A DNA stretch of 64,000 bases from Pseudoips prasinana (GCA_951640165.1 OX621256.1:4464001-4528000), one strand, 5' to 3'; positions 31,461-41,725 are shown, numbered from the stretch's first letter. Notes: generated by a model from the sequence alone, not told the origin. Program-made: numbers and translations.

Positions 31461-31712
31461 TAATATATAGGGACAATGTCACACAAATCATCCGAGCCCA
31501 AACTAAGCAAAGCTTGTACTATGGGTACCAGGCGACGATATACATACTTATATACATAGATAAATACTTAAATACATAGAAGATATCCATGACTCAGAAA
31601 CAAATATTCGTGCTCATCACACAAATAATTGCACTTACCGGGATTCGAACCCAGGACCACCAGCTTCGTAGGCAGGAGCACAACCAACTAGGCTACGTTG
31701 ACCGTCATAATT
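31461..31712 (-). mobile_element. S4 SINE
   Basis: Reverse S4: CACACAAATCATCCGAGCCC, GTACTATGGGTACCAGGCG, then box B as GGGATTCGAACCCAGGACC and box A as CCAACTAGGCTACG. Confidence 0.88.
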
Positions 31713-31890
31713 CATCTCGACCTCTGAAATTGCTTTTAAGTCAAAAAATGCCACAATAGTTTATTAAATAATACCGCAAAACGTTTTTAGTCTTTTTTCT
31801 TCTAGTAGTTCTTTTTATCCGTTACTTGTTTGTTGTTACTTATTGTATGTATTGTGTATACAAAAATAAAAAAATGCTTCTAACCTTCTC

Positions 31891-32146
31891 TCTGGCGCTC
31901 ATAGCCAGATGCTCTCACCGTTCCGTAAGTGATTGGCGAGGTTAAGCAACTAGGCTTGCGGTCAGTCCATAGATTGGTGATCGCCAAAGTGGATTAATTT
32001 CTGAGCGTCTCCGTGTTTCAGAGAGCACTTTAAGCCGGTCCCGGTTGTAGCCATTAGTACAGTCGTTAAGCCATTTCAGAGGCCTAATGGGCGGCTTGAA
32101 CAACTCTGACACTATGGTAATCACTGCCCACACGATAAGTAAGCAA
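31891..32146 (+). mobile_element. 5S-SINE, + orientation
   Basis: Head CCAGATGCTCTCACCG, GAGGTTAAGCAACTAGGC and ATTGGTGATCGCC align in order with 5S rRNA helix II through the C box. The body AAGCCATTTCAGAGGCCTAA and GGTAATCACTGCCCACACG follows, with tail GATAAGTAAGCAAGT. Confidence 0.8.
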
Positions 32147-32640
32147 GTCTGTTGGAATCTTGGGTACCGGTTCACAAAAGGTTTTTAAAGTTCTAACGGC
32201 GGTCACTTTTGTAATTTTGGTATGTAGCTACATTGCATTCGGGTAGACTCCAAGATATATGAGATAGCTTAATAAGCTTTATGATGACTCTAGGACAAAC
32301 GACCTAACTCTATCCCTTCCAATATGACTCCAAATGTTACAATCACGAAAATAAACCTCCGATAAAATCAAATGTAAATCTAAGCTGGTTCATCTGCACC
32401 ATCTCAAGAATTGCTGCAGACAAAAATAAATTAGAAACAGACACAGCTATTTATATGTACTGCAATCGCTCAGTCATGAAATGTCTCTAATTCATAGCTA
32501 ACCTAATGAAAATATAGGTAGAGTTGTTAATGCTATTAGCATATAGTAATTAATCTTCAAACTGAGCGTAGATTTAACCGACGCATGTCGCGACAACGCG
32601 TCTGGACAATTAATGAAGACATGTGAATGCGATTCTGGTA
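32147..32640. other. No recognisable gene or repeat
   Basis: AT-rich unique-looking sequence. Confidence 0.4.
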
Positions 32641-32651
32641 CCCTAAACAAT

Positions 32652-32828
32652 CATCATCATCATCATATCAGCCGAAAGACGTCCACTGCTGGACAAAGGC
32701 CTCCCCCAAAGATCTCCACAATTGCCGGTCTTGTGCTATTCGCATCCAGCAGTTTCCAGCGACCCGCACAAGATCATCGGTCCATCTTGTAGGGGGCCTG
32801 CCCAAGCTGCGTCTTCCGGTTCGTGGTT
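32652..32828 (-). mobile_element. Short RTE insertion with 11-bp target duplication
   Basis: A 177-bp RTE 3' end flanked by perfect CCCTAAACAAT at 32641-32651 and 32829-32839. It carries the last 45 or so RT residues ending EAFVQQWTSFG on minus. Confidence 0.9.
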
Positions 32829-32865
32829 CCCTAAACAATATTAAATAAAATCTAGTTAACATCCT

Positions 32866-33078
32866 ACCATCATCAAGTTTGCCAAATGATCTCCAAAGCT
32901 GGACAAAGGATACGCCATAATCGCTATTCTTAGCAGACTGGTTGTATATCGCATCGCAGTTTGCGATGGTCATAGTACATAGAGAGACACTGCTGTCTGT
33001 TCTCTGGAAGATATTGACCCGGGTAGACTTCTTACCCTCCCCACCCTCACAGGATGAAATGGGATGGTGATATGATAT
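32866..33078 (-). mobile_element. NB copy, diverged
   Basis: CATCATCAAGTTTGCC, GCTGGACAAAGGATACG, CTTAGCAGACTGGTTG, TGTTCTCTGGAAGATATTG and ACAGGATGAAATGGGATGG follow the reverse NB order. Confidence 0.6.
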
Positions 33079-33320
33079 TATTATAAATGTGAAAGTTTCT
33101 TACTCACTCACGCAAAAGCGGGTGAACGGATGGAAGGAGGGATTTGAATGAAATTTGGCACGTAGATAGTTAACTCTCCATCTTGTCTGAATGGTCAGAA
33201 AAGATGTAGAGACAGAACTATTCAGAGAAGATAGATTGCTTAAATCAATATGGCGGACCTTGTGTTTATTACGACCGTGCTTTAATGCTATCACCGAATT
33301 CAATGCGCCCCAACTGATAA
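33079..33320 (+). mobile_element. Helitron 5' piece plus family A end
   Basis: ATTATAAATGTGAAAGTTTC at 33079 is the Helitron start. GGCGGACCTTGTGTTTATTA at about 33253 is the distal end of family A (also at 23881 and 38940). Confidence 0.5.
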
Positions 33321-33452
33321 GACTCAGCGAAACAATCTCATCGGATGTCTCTACTATTGGTTTCAACACCGCCCAGTTAAGATAGGTCGATGAAACATCC
33401 TCAATATCGAAAAAATAATAAGTTTCTGTGGGATTATAATATATACAAGTAC

Positions 33453-33874
33453 AAAGGTGACCATTCCTTTTTCTATGGCCAATGGGCCCACCAAAAATTC
33501 TCGCGTTTATTAATGAAACCTATGTCAATTTGTTCCTTGTGATCTCTAGATTAATGGGGTAGTATTAGTTTTAGGATATCTAACCGGAATCCCGAGAAAT
33601 AGCCAGAAATGGCCAGAAGGCTACAAATCAATTCTAATTTCCTGAAAATTAAGGAATACCCTAAAAGCTTGCAATCCTCGCCATTTTTTTGTATAAATGG
33701 CGGCGAGCCGTAACCGAATATCAAAAAAGTACTATTTTAATGATTTTTGATTCCGGTTACATATCTTTACAAGTTTGAACTCATTTGTTGTAATAATTTT
33801 GGTATATTTTTTAAGATTGATGTGATCAATATACGTAACCGTTGCCAGTGGGCCCAAAAAGAATGGTCTCCTTT
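33453..33874. mobile_element. M1: 422-bp MITE-like element
   Basis: Terminal inverted repeats AAAGGTGACCATTCCTTTTT and (reverse) AAAGGAGACCATTCTTTTTG. The interior AAAATTCTCGCGTTTATTAA and GATTAATGGGGTAGTATTAG recurs at 62090-62235. No clear target duplication; no ORF. Confidence 0.6.
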
Positions 33875-34295
33875 AAAGCCACCTTCAATGCCGATGACAT
33901 AAAGATAGTAAACAAACGCCGCTCAGTTAGTGTTTTTCGTTAGATGTCTAAAGCGCAACGCAAAAACATTTCAGTTCTCCTATAGTTTAGAAAACTTACT
34001 TTACTGCCACATAAAACAGCTGACTATAACGAACACAATATTAAAATGTATCCAGAAATAGGGTAGTTATAAGCATTTTAATTTCATGCTATACTGTGAG
34101 CGCAATTTAGCAAAATATGACGTCAATCCTTTAGAGAACCATATAAACTTTGTTATAACACTCACGTTGCAGGAAAGGAAAATACGAGTAGCATAGTCTA
34201 TTCTCACACAAAACAATTTAAACTCGTAAATTTAACTCTAAAGCTGTTAAATTAAGAGTTAAATTAAATTTACGATATTTAGACTGGTTTTAATG
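33875..34295. other. No recognisable gene
   Basis: AT-rich, with an imperfect hairpin around 34222-34277 (CGTAAATTTAACTCT and its complement). Confidence 0.4.
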
Positions 34296-34560
34296 CAGAC
34301 AAGCCATTAGCATGGGACATATTATAGTGAACTAATGTATACCTAAGTACAGTGACACTTTCTATTCCATGGGACGACTAGGGATAAGACCGGATAGAGA
34401 TCAAGTATAGGACCGACAGCTTTGCGTGCTCACGAGGCACGGGGTTGTAAAACCACTAACTCCCAGACTCTTGATTTATACTGTAAATTATTCTTAACGT
34501 CAAACCCAAACTGACTTTTTGTACCCAACTAACCCAGGATTTTATCTGCGGTTGAAGACC
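34296..34560 (-). mobile_element. S3 SINE
   Basis: Reverse S3: TGGGACATATTATAGTGAAC, CCATGGGACGACTAGGG, GACCGACAGCTTTGCGTGC, TCACGAGGCACGGGG. Box B is degraded. Confidence 0.7.
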
Positions 34561-34922
34561 GTTGACTTTTTTCATTTATTTGCCCAAGATCCGTAGCAAG
34601 ATCGTAGCATGGGCAATACTGACAAACATTAATGTTTATAAACCAACGGATATAGTAGCGTATGTGCGTCATACTCGACGTTTTGTTGTGTATATTCAGT
34701 CTGTATGTACACAATATTATGTGTTCGCGCAGACTGAAACGAATGATGGAAAACAGAAACGATTTCAACAGCTTGATTATTTCATCTTATAAAACGTTGA
34801 TGGTTATTACTGGATTATAAATCTTTGCGATTTGTAATCATGTCTGGGGATATGAGATCATTTCTTGGATAAGATTTTTATTTACTTCTAATATTTCTTC
34901 CGCCGAATTTTGCGTTTGTTAA
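34561..34922. other. No recognisable gene
   Basis: AT-rich; no repeat match seen. Confidence 0.4.
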
Positions 34923-35118
34923 AATATGTGGCGCAGCGGCTAAGATAGTTGCCTCGCCCCATCGTGTCGCGGGTTCGAGTCCCGCGCCGAACAACTATTT
35001 GTGTGACCCATAAATAGTAGTTCTGAGTCTGGATGTTATTTGTGTCCGTCTATTATATGTTTGTAAAGTACCCATAGGGATTAGATTCCCAAGTGCGGGC
35101 GGTGTCTTTTTACAAACA
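34923..35118 (+). mobile_element. S1 SINE
   Basis: TGTGGCGCAGCGGCTAAG, box B GGGTTCGAGTCCCGCGCC, TTTGTGTGACCCATAAATAG, and tail TAGATTCCCAAGTGCGGGCG. Confidence 0.88.
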
Positions 35119-35130
35119 AAATAATAAGAT

Positions 35131-35241
35131 ACTGATAAATTTTCTTAACGGAAAAATCTCAAACTCAATTTTTGGCCCGACCCGGGATTTGACACCAGGA
35201 TCTCATTATCTGCAGGTGAACTACTTCAACAACGAGGCAGT
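35131..35241 (-). mobile_element. S3 SINE head fragment
   Basis: GGAAAAATCTCAAACTC, CCCGACCCGGGATTTGACAC and CAACGAGGCAG match the reverse S3 head. The region 35242-35567 has no recognised feature. Confidence 0.65.
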
Positions 35242-35567
35242 TATTTACACTTAAAAACTAGTTAATACTATATTTACCACATACAACTGTCAATATTAAT
35301 CTACCCACAAAGTGTACGCGAAAGACGCGGTGTATCAATGTATAAACATTGAAATAGAAATGTAGCGACTTTCGCCATGCCTATAAATTTACTTCGCTTG
35401 TGTACTCTCAGGATTGTTAACGTAAATTTATGTGTGGGAGTAATTAGAAAAGGATTTCTAAATGTGTAAATGACTGGTGTATTGATTTGCGGCTTGGTTT
35501 TAATTTGCTTTTAGAGAGACGGTATTCTATGCGTATTTTTGCTTCGTGAGCATTATCCTCCAAAAAG

Positions 35568-35735
35568 CGATGGAGAGTTTCTGTGAGAGATTGAATCAGA
35601 ATCGTTGAACACCGCAGGCCAATTAAAGTAATCATCGTAGCCTGAAAAAATACCAAGCTTAAATAGCAGTGGGCAGGGCACATAACTCGAAGAACGGACG
35701 TCCGCTGGGGCAGAAAGATTCGTGGTCGCTATTAG
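35568..35735 (+). mobile_element. Old RTE fragment
   Basis: Diverged match to RTE coding sequence (AGCGATGGAGAGTTTCTGTG, AGCAGTGGGCAGGGCACATA, TCCGCTGGGGCAGAAAG). Confidence 0.55.
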
Positions 35736-36595
35736 AGAAAGTGGCGATCTGATGATGACGACAACGCTACTACAGGTCGATACGCATGATAATTTTGTAA
35801 TTTAATTAGTAGTTTTTTAAGCGCTATCGGAAGATCAGCGTTACAGTAATCATTATTATTTACTGTAATATTTGCTGAGGTAGACGCCTTTCCTAGCTAG
35901 TACTTATAATGTTGCATCCTTCATAAGTATTATATAAACTAAACGCAATTAGTTATATCGTCTTAGATGTAAACTAAGTTAAGGATTATCTGTGCTTGTT
36001 GGGAATAAACCTTTTTTTATTTTTATTTATTTTATTTACAACACTAAAACGCTAATCACCCGAATACACATAAATTTATATTATTATGTAACTGCATTTA
36101 TTTGCGGTTTATTTTTAAATTACTTTTTAAAGAGACCCCTTGTCAATTCATTAGGGACCAGAGAATAGGCAGTAGTAGTTATATTACTTAGTATCATTAT
36201 TATTGACATTAAAGACATTTTTAGATTGAAATTTTAAATGATTAATTAAGATTTGTTTTTTATTCTATAGATTTATATTTCTTAAACTAAGTCTTTTGGA
36301 TTACTTCATGCACTGTGATGACGACATTTTTGATTATTTAATTTAATATTGTATTTATTTTTTATTTGTCTACTTACTTTAATAATATCACGATGATAAT
36401 GATAATCTTTGTGATGGGACTGGGCTTGCTATTATATAAATTTTATTACAATGAGGTTTTTAATAATGTTAGGTACTACATTTTGCAAACCTCATTGAGG
36501 TTATAAATCAGCGCACTTCATTTCATTATGTACTACCAACTATATGTAACCTGTTTATATGCAAATAAATAAATCTGAATGTGTCTGAGTAGGTA
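35736..36595. other. No recognisable gene or repeat
   Basis: AT-rich; a short inverted pair CAATGAGGTTT / AAACCTCATTG at about 36450 and 36487. Confidence 0.4.
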
Positions 36596-36710
36596 CTATG
36601 ACTTTCATACGATCGCTCACCCGTCTGCTAAGCGTGGCGATTCTGACAAATCCGCCCAAGATCCTTGTCCAATAGTGGACTTCTTACGGCTAACATTAAC
36701 ATGATGAGAA
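36596..36710 (+). mobile_element. NB 3' half
   Basis: CGATCGCTCACCCGTCTGC, GCGTGGCGATTCTGAC, then TCCAATAGTGGACTTCTTAC and a GGCTAACATTAACATGATG end. Confidence 0.6.
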
Positions 36711-36815
36711 ACACATCCTCTGAATGAACGAGGTATTCTTAAATTCTACAACTTAAATCGAAAAGCTGATGTGGGGCGTGTGAAAAAATCTGATTTGTTG
36801 TCAATTTCGATAGCA

Positions 36816-36917
36816 ACCATCATCATTATCATCATATCAGCCAGAAACGTCCACTGCTTGGCAGAAGCTTCGCAATTGCCGTTCTTGCGCTACTCGCATT
36901 CAGGGGATTCCAGCGAC
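36816..36917 (-). mobile_element. RTE 3' end
   Basis: ATCATCATTATCATCATATC, AACGTCCACTGCTTGGC, CAATTGCCGTTCTTGCGC in reverse RTE order. Confidence 0.65.
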
Positions 36918-36977
36918 TCTCAAAAAATTATAAAAAACGAAATATTTCGGTATCTTATAATATAATAATATATAATA

Positions 36978-37218
36978 TAATATCTGGGGACTGTGTCACA
37001 CAGATCATCCTAGCCCCAAACTAAGCAAAGCTTGTACTATGGGTACCAGGCGACGATATACATACTTATATAGATAGATAAATACTTATATACATAGAAA
37101 ACATCCATGACTCAGAAACAAATATTCGTGCTCATCACACAAATATTTGCACTTACCGGGATTCGAACCCAGGACCACCAGCTTCGTAGGCAGGAGCACT
37201 ACCAAGTAGGCTACGGTG
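36978..37218 (-). mobile_element. S4 SINE
   Basis: TCACACAGATCATCCTAGCC, GGGTACCAGGCGACG, GGGATTCGAACCCAGGACC and CTACCAAGTAGGCTACGG; full length in reverse. Confidence 0.9.
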
Positions 37219-37789
37219 ATATAAACTTTATCACTACAATTATTATTTATATTTACTACAATTTATCTTACATAGGGTTTCTCCTTTTAAGTATATTAAA
37301 TACTTGTGCTAGGAGGCCTCGAATATCGAATAGAAATGTTATAGAAATGTTGAAATAGCTAACATTCGCCTCACAAAAGCTTAATTTGGGATTCTAATTA
37401 TGATTTAAACCTAGCTTTATAGTTAGAAACATAGAAAGCTTTGGCTCTAATCGCCTTTCCAATTTCCAATTCATTGCATTTTGATCCCAATGGTTCAATA
37501 TTGCGTTGTCACGCATTTCGCCCCATTTCAACTCAAACCAAACGGAAACAATAATACACAAATTGAAGAGTATTGCAACCTTTCCCCTTATGTCTGACAT
37601 AAATCGGGTAAATCGTAAGGATTCGAGGAACATTTAATATTTCGTTTTGGTGAAACGATTGTCGCCTTTTGGGAAATATGTAGGCTGGGTTACGAAGGAA
37701 ATGAAGTGTTCTAATGTTATAAATTATATGTTTTGTGTTCAATACTTCGTATCTTCAAACTGTCTATTTATTTCATGAGATGTAGCCCG
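37219..37789. other. No recognisable gene or repeat
   Basis: About 570 bp of unique-looking sequence with no supported ORF; the missing upstream transporter exon was looked for here and not found. Confidence 0.4.
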
Positions 37790-38030
37790 TTAACATACAC
37801 AGATGAACTAACGGATCAGCGGACAGTCGGATAGATCCGATGGCGAGTTTCAATAGAAATCTCTATTGAGACTGGCCGCCGAGGTCATGATTCGACCAGG
37901 AGGACCTAACAAGCCCCGATGTTTATCCATCAGCAGAGACCATCTGCATGGAACATATTATAGTACTCAAGGGTGTGTGGGCAAACACACGTGGCTTCAC
38001 GTGCTTTGCGAGACACGCTGTATATAAATT
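37790..38030 (-). mobile_element. S3-related 3' segment
   Basis: GAGACTGGCCGCCGAGGTC, ATGGAACATATTATAGTACTC and GGCTTCACGTGCTTTGCGAG follow the 3' extension of S3 seen at 42770-42820. Confidence 0.5.
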
Positions 38031-38254
38031 TAGCTGTTACTGAATATTTTAGGGAGAAATATATATTTTCTTGTTGGTTTCGTATATTATGAACTAATTA
38101 ATTTAACTGTTACACGTAGTTATACTTTTTTATATTTAGTTTTTAACTTGCATGTCAAAAACACTTCTAATTTATAGCTGGTGAAATGTACACGTTAATT
38201 GTTATGCATATCAGATGCAAAACATTGTACTTTTTTTTAAAGTGCCTAACACAA

Positions 38255-38520
38255 TGGCACTTTCTATTTCATCATCTCATGATCCGATGGGATGACTAGC
38301 GACACGACCGGAAAGAGGTCAGGTACAGGACCGACGGCTTTACGTGCTCTCCGAGGCACAGGGGTGTTTATACCTCCAACTTCCAGACTTCGGACTGATA
38401 CTGAGAAATTTCTTCTTACGGAAAAATCTCAAAATCACTTTTTGGTCCGACCCGGGATTTGAACCCAGGACCTCATTTTCTGCGGTTGAACACGCTACCG
38501 CTAACGTGGCAAATTTAGCA
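38255..38520 (-). mobile_element. S3 SINE
   Basis: TCATGATCCGATGGGATGAC, GACCGACGGCTTTACGTGC, CCGAGGCACAGGGG, TCCGACCCGGGATTTGAACC and ACACGCTACCGCTA; strong match in reverse. Confidence 0.85.
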
Positions 38521-38659
38521 AATGTGTCGTAGTCGTATATATAAAATATATTACTACAAAGGTTCATCAAATATTTTAGGTAGTTTTTGTGTGAAAGAGT
38601 AACCAATATCTATACATCCACACTCACAAACTTTTGCATTAAATAGGATAGATATATTT

Positions 38660-39000
38660 GATAAAAAAAAGGTTTTTATTCACGTAGACCTTAAAAAAGC
38701 GCTTGTAAATAGTCAGAACATGTTTGCAGTAATATAGTTATTATTTCTAGTTACCTATTACAGATATTTAGGTACACGGAATGTTAAAACATTTATACAA
38801 TTTATTTTATAATGCTAGTGATATTTAGCTCGCTTGTATGAAGTTATTGACAAGGAGATTATGTTTAGGTTTAATTATTGAAATTTATATTTTTGGTTCT
38901 GTCTATATTAAGGTATGAATTCAGTATTATTATTTTAACGGACCTTGTGTTTAAAACGACGGTCACGCTTTAATGATGCCACCGGATCCAATGCGCCCCG
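38660..39000 (+). mobile_element. Family A copy
   Basis: AAAAAAAGGTTTTTATTCAC, AAAGCGCTTGTAAATAGTC, AGATATTTAGGTACACGG, and the distal end GACCTTGTGTTTAAAACGAC. A Helitron 5' scrap (AATATTATAAATGCGAAAG) follows at 39008-39030. Confidence 0.7.
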
Positions 39001-39102
39001 ATATACTACTAATATTATAAATGCGAAAGTTTGTGAGTATGGATGTATTAACGTATGTATCAAAACTACCGGACTAGCTAGTAATCCAATATCTTCAAAA
39101 TG

Positions 39103-39352
39103 ACGGTCACCGTAGCCTAGTTGGTAGTGCTCCTGCCTTCGAAGCTGGTGGTCCTGGGTTCGAATCCCGGTAAGTGCAAATATTTGGGTGATGAGCACGA
39201 ATATTTGTTTCTGAGTCATGGATGTTTTCTATGTATTTAAGTATTTATCTATCTATATAAGTATGTATATCGTCGCCTGGTACCCATAGTACAAGCTTTG
39301 CTTAGTTTGGGGCTAGGATGATCTGTGTGACATGGTCCCTAGATATTATTAT
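39103..39352 (+). mobile_element. S4 SINE upstream of the transporter exon
   Basis: GACGGTCACCGTAGCCTAG, box A TTGGTAGTGCTCC, box B GGGTTCGAATCCCGG, GATGAGCACGAATATTTG, and tail TTGGGGCTAGGATGATCTG. It ends about 60 bp before the exon. Confidence 0.9.
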
Positions 39353-39413
39353 TATATTATTACTATTCTGTTGCATAAACAAACAATTCAAATCTCGAAT
39401 CTTTTTGTTCCAG

Positions 39414-39601
39414 GAGCATTTATCGGTGGCATAATGGGAGGTTTCGCCATGCGCCTGGGCAGGCGGACGGTGCTCCTAGCTACAGCGTTGCCGTACACGC
39501 TGGCTTGGCTGACCACTGCGCTATCAACAAGCGTGCACATGGTGTCGGCAGCATCGTTCTGCGGCGGGATGCTGGTCTGCTGCATCAGTATGACAACACA
39601 A
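39414..39601 (+). CDS. Internal exon of SLC2/Tret1-like sugar transporter (TM2-TM4)
   Basis: This exon encodes the TM2-TM4 part of a major facilitator superfamily sugar transporter in the plasma membrane. A pyrimidine-rich acceptor ending in TTGTTCCAG precedes it and a consensus donor GTAAGT follows at 39602. The first two bases complete a codon split by the upstream intron; 62 full codons follow and the exon ends in phase 0. Residues read GAFIGGIMGGFAM (TM2), then RLGRRTVLL, the conserved loop 2-3 GRR motif, then hydrophobic TM3 and TM4 ending in SMTTQ. It joins in frame to VYVTEIAVPEIRG at 52004. The exon sits tightly between SINEs, with an S4 copy ending about 60 bp upstream and an S2 copy starting about 20 bp downstream. 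The N-terminal exon(s) were not found. Insect Tret1-like trehalose/hexose facilitators are the closest family I recognise, but the substrate is not provable from sequence. Confidence 0.92.
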
Positions 39602-39690
39602 GTAAGTATTACTATTAATTGCAGCTGGTTGGCGTGATTGGTAAATGCTTGCCTTTCACGCCACAGGTCGTGAGTTCGATTCCCACCCAG

Positions 39691-39894
39691 GGGCTCTACC
39701 GGCTAAGTCGCCGAACATCGATTTCCATAACAATCGTTAAATCGGCTTCCATGAGCACATGTGACGACATAAATGGTCCGGAATCGATTGTCAACGTTGA
39801 AGCCGATTTAACTATTGATTAAGTAATTTTTAACCTTTATTTATTTGAACCCCATTTAAGAAATCGATGTTCGGCGACTTAGCCAGTAGAGCCC
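39691..39894. mobile_element. 204-bp MITE inside S2
   Basis: 34-bp terminal inverted repeats with one mismatch, beginning GGGCTCTACCGGCTAAGTCG. The S2 flanks repeat CAG on both sides; an alternative reading shifts by one base and gives CCAGG. Internal inverted repeats GTTAAATCGGCTTC / GAAGCCGATTTAAC. No ORF. Confidence 0.8.
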
Positions 39895-39949
39895 CAGGAC
39901 ATATATTTATGCGCATGAACATGTCTGTTTTTTCCGAGTCTGGGTGTAA

Positions 39950-40167
39950 TCTATAATGATATTATAAAGAGGTAACGTTTGTGAGTTTGTGACGTTGTAA
40001 GGAGTAATCTCTGGATCTACTGAATTGATTTTCAAAATTATTTCACCATTAGAAAGCTACGTTACTGTGGAGTGTCATAGGCTATGATTAATCATCATAT
40101 TTTTTTTATTTATCCCAAACTATTAACCCGAAGTATAACGCGGAACGAAGTCAGCGGGCACTGCTAG
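39950..40167 (+). mobile_element. Non-autonomous Helitron (218 bp) inside S2
   Basis: 5' TC after A39949 and 3' CTAG before T40168, with GC-rich AACGCGGAACGAAGTCAGCG near the end. The flanking S2 rejoins as GGGTGTAATTATCTATATAA, the same position hit by the Helitron at 3235. Confidence 0.8.
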
Positions 40168-40239
40168 TTATCTATATAAGTATATCAGTTATCTAGTTTC
40201 CATAGTACGAGCTGGTTGATATTTTATAATGAGCAATAG

Positions 40240-40650
40240 AAATATAGCCATGAGATATAGCCCGCTGACAGACACAGATGAACACGGAATCGGAAACGGA
40301 TCGGCGGATAGTCAGAAAAGCGTATGTCCTCGGGGTGGAATTAGCAGCCAGTCTCAATGGACAATACCCAACTAAGCAGGACATATTATACTGTACAAGT
40401 GTCCGCTCACACAGTAGCACTTTCTTTTCCATCACTCTCATTATCCGATGGGACGACTGGCGACACGACTGGAAAAAGATCGGGCACATAACCACAGGCT
40501 TCACGTGCCCTCCGAGGCACGGTGTAAATAAATACCGCCAACTCCCTGACTCAAGGCTGATACCTAAAAAAAATTATTTACAGGAATATCTCAATATCTT
40601 TTTTTATTTGAAGATTGCGGTTGAACAAGCTACCGCTAGACCATCGAGGG
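40240..40650 (-). mobile_element. S3 SINE with 3' extension
   Basis: CAGGACATATTATACTGTAC, CCGATGGGACGACTGG, TCACGTGCCCTCCGAGGCAC, then a degraded head with ACAAGCTACCGCTAGACC. Confidence 0.75.
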
Positions 40651-40769
40651 CTTAGTGTTAGCTTTTCCTAGGTACCTATCCTTCGGTTTCACTGCAGTTT
40701 AGTATCGTTAAAAGCACTGTAACAGATAGTCTAAAAGTTATCGTGCGCCCACGCAAGGTTCTAAGCCAA

Positions 40770-41300
40770 CCAAGTGCGAGTCGGACTCGCACATAAAGGG
40801 TTCCGTAGCAGCAAGTATTTCAGTTGATTAAATGAAAGCAAATTGCGGTTTATGACGTATTAAAAAAAACTACTTGCTAGATCTCGTTCAAACCAATTTT
40901 CGTTGTTAGTTTCTATGGTAATGTACATCATATATTTTTTTTAGTTTTATGATTCTCTTATTTTAGAAGTTACAGGGGGGGTCACTCATTTTACCACTTT
41001 GGAAGTGTCTCTCGCGCAAACTATTCAGTTTAGAAAAAAATTATATTAGAAACCTCAATATTATTTTTAAAGACCTATAGATAGATGTATAGCTACGATG
41101 AAAAAATAATCAGTTCCAGTTCTATTTATGGGGTACCCTAAACCTAAATGCGGTTGACAGAATACATCTACTTTCCAAGTTTCACAGTACAGCTCTTATA
41201 GATTCGGAAAAAAGTGGCTGTGACATACGGACGGACAGACAGACATGACGAATGTATAAGGGTTCCGTTTTTTGACATTTGGCTACGGAACCCTAAAAAA
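40770..41300 (+). repeat. Family G, full-length copy
   Basis: It starts AACCAAGTGCGAGTCGGACT CGC and AAAGGGTTCCGTAGC and ends GACATACGGACGGACAGAC, GGTTCCGTTTTTTGAC and GGCTACGGAACCC. GGGTTCCGTAGC and GGCTACGGAACCC form a terminal inverted pair. It encodes no protein. Confidence 0.7.
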
Positions 41301-41399
41301 CGATTTCAAGGGTAACTACTACCTCTAATATAAAAGGGCATATACCTGAGTATGATCTAAACAGTATGCTATACCTAGTTATTATCTCTCAATGCCAAT

Positions 41400-41725
41400 C
41401 TCAAACTAGCCAACTACGCAGGACATATTATAGTGCACAAGTGTGTGCGTAAAAACAGTGGCACTTTCTATTCGGTCACTCTCATGACCCGGTGGGACGA
41501 CTGGCGACACTATCGGAAAGAGATCAGGCACAGGACCGACTACTTTACGTGCTTTCCGAGGCACGGTGGTATAATACCGCCAATTCGCAGACTTTAGGCT
41601 GATGCTGAGAAATTTAATTAACAGAAAAATCCCAAAATCACTTTTTGACCCAACCCGGGATTTGAACCCAGAACCTCAAACCTGCAACTGAACACGCTAC
41701 CTAGACCAACGAGGCAGTCAAAAGT
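41400..41725 (-). mobile_element. S3 SINE
   Basis: CAGGACATATTATAGTGCAC, CCGGTGGGACGACTGG, CTTTCCGAGGCACGG, CCCAACCCGGGATTTGAACC, ACACGCTACC and GACCAACGAGGCAG. Confidence 0.85.

Larger units (their letters stand above)
39623..40210 (+). mobile_element. S2 SINE interrupted by a MITE and a Helitron
   Basis: S2 pieces at 39623-39690, 39895-39949 and 40168-40210 join into one copy (GGTAAATGCTTGCCTTTCAC, GAACATGTCTG, GGGTGTAA + TTATCTATATAAG). It lies just inside the transporter intron. Confidence 0.85.

Noticed and set aside
31925..31990. 5S-like segments as genuine 5S rRNA genes
   Set aside because: Only part of 5S is present, it is mutated, and it is always joined to a non-5S body; there is no 3' half or tandem array.
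34930..34995. tRNA-like sequences (A and B boxes) at S1-S5 heads as possible tRNA genes
   Set aside because: Each is followed by the same family-specific body and tail and lacks a clean cloverleaf with a paired acceptor stem, so they are SINE heads.
37394..37742. Overlapping minus-strand frames as a possible exon
   Set aside because: No homology recognised, no splice context that ties to the transporter, and opposite strand.
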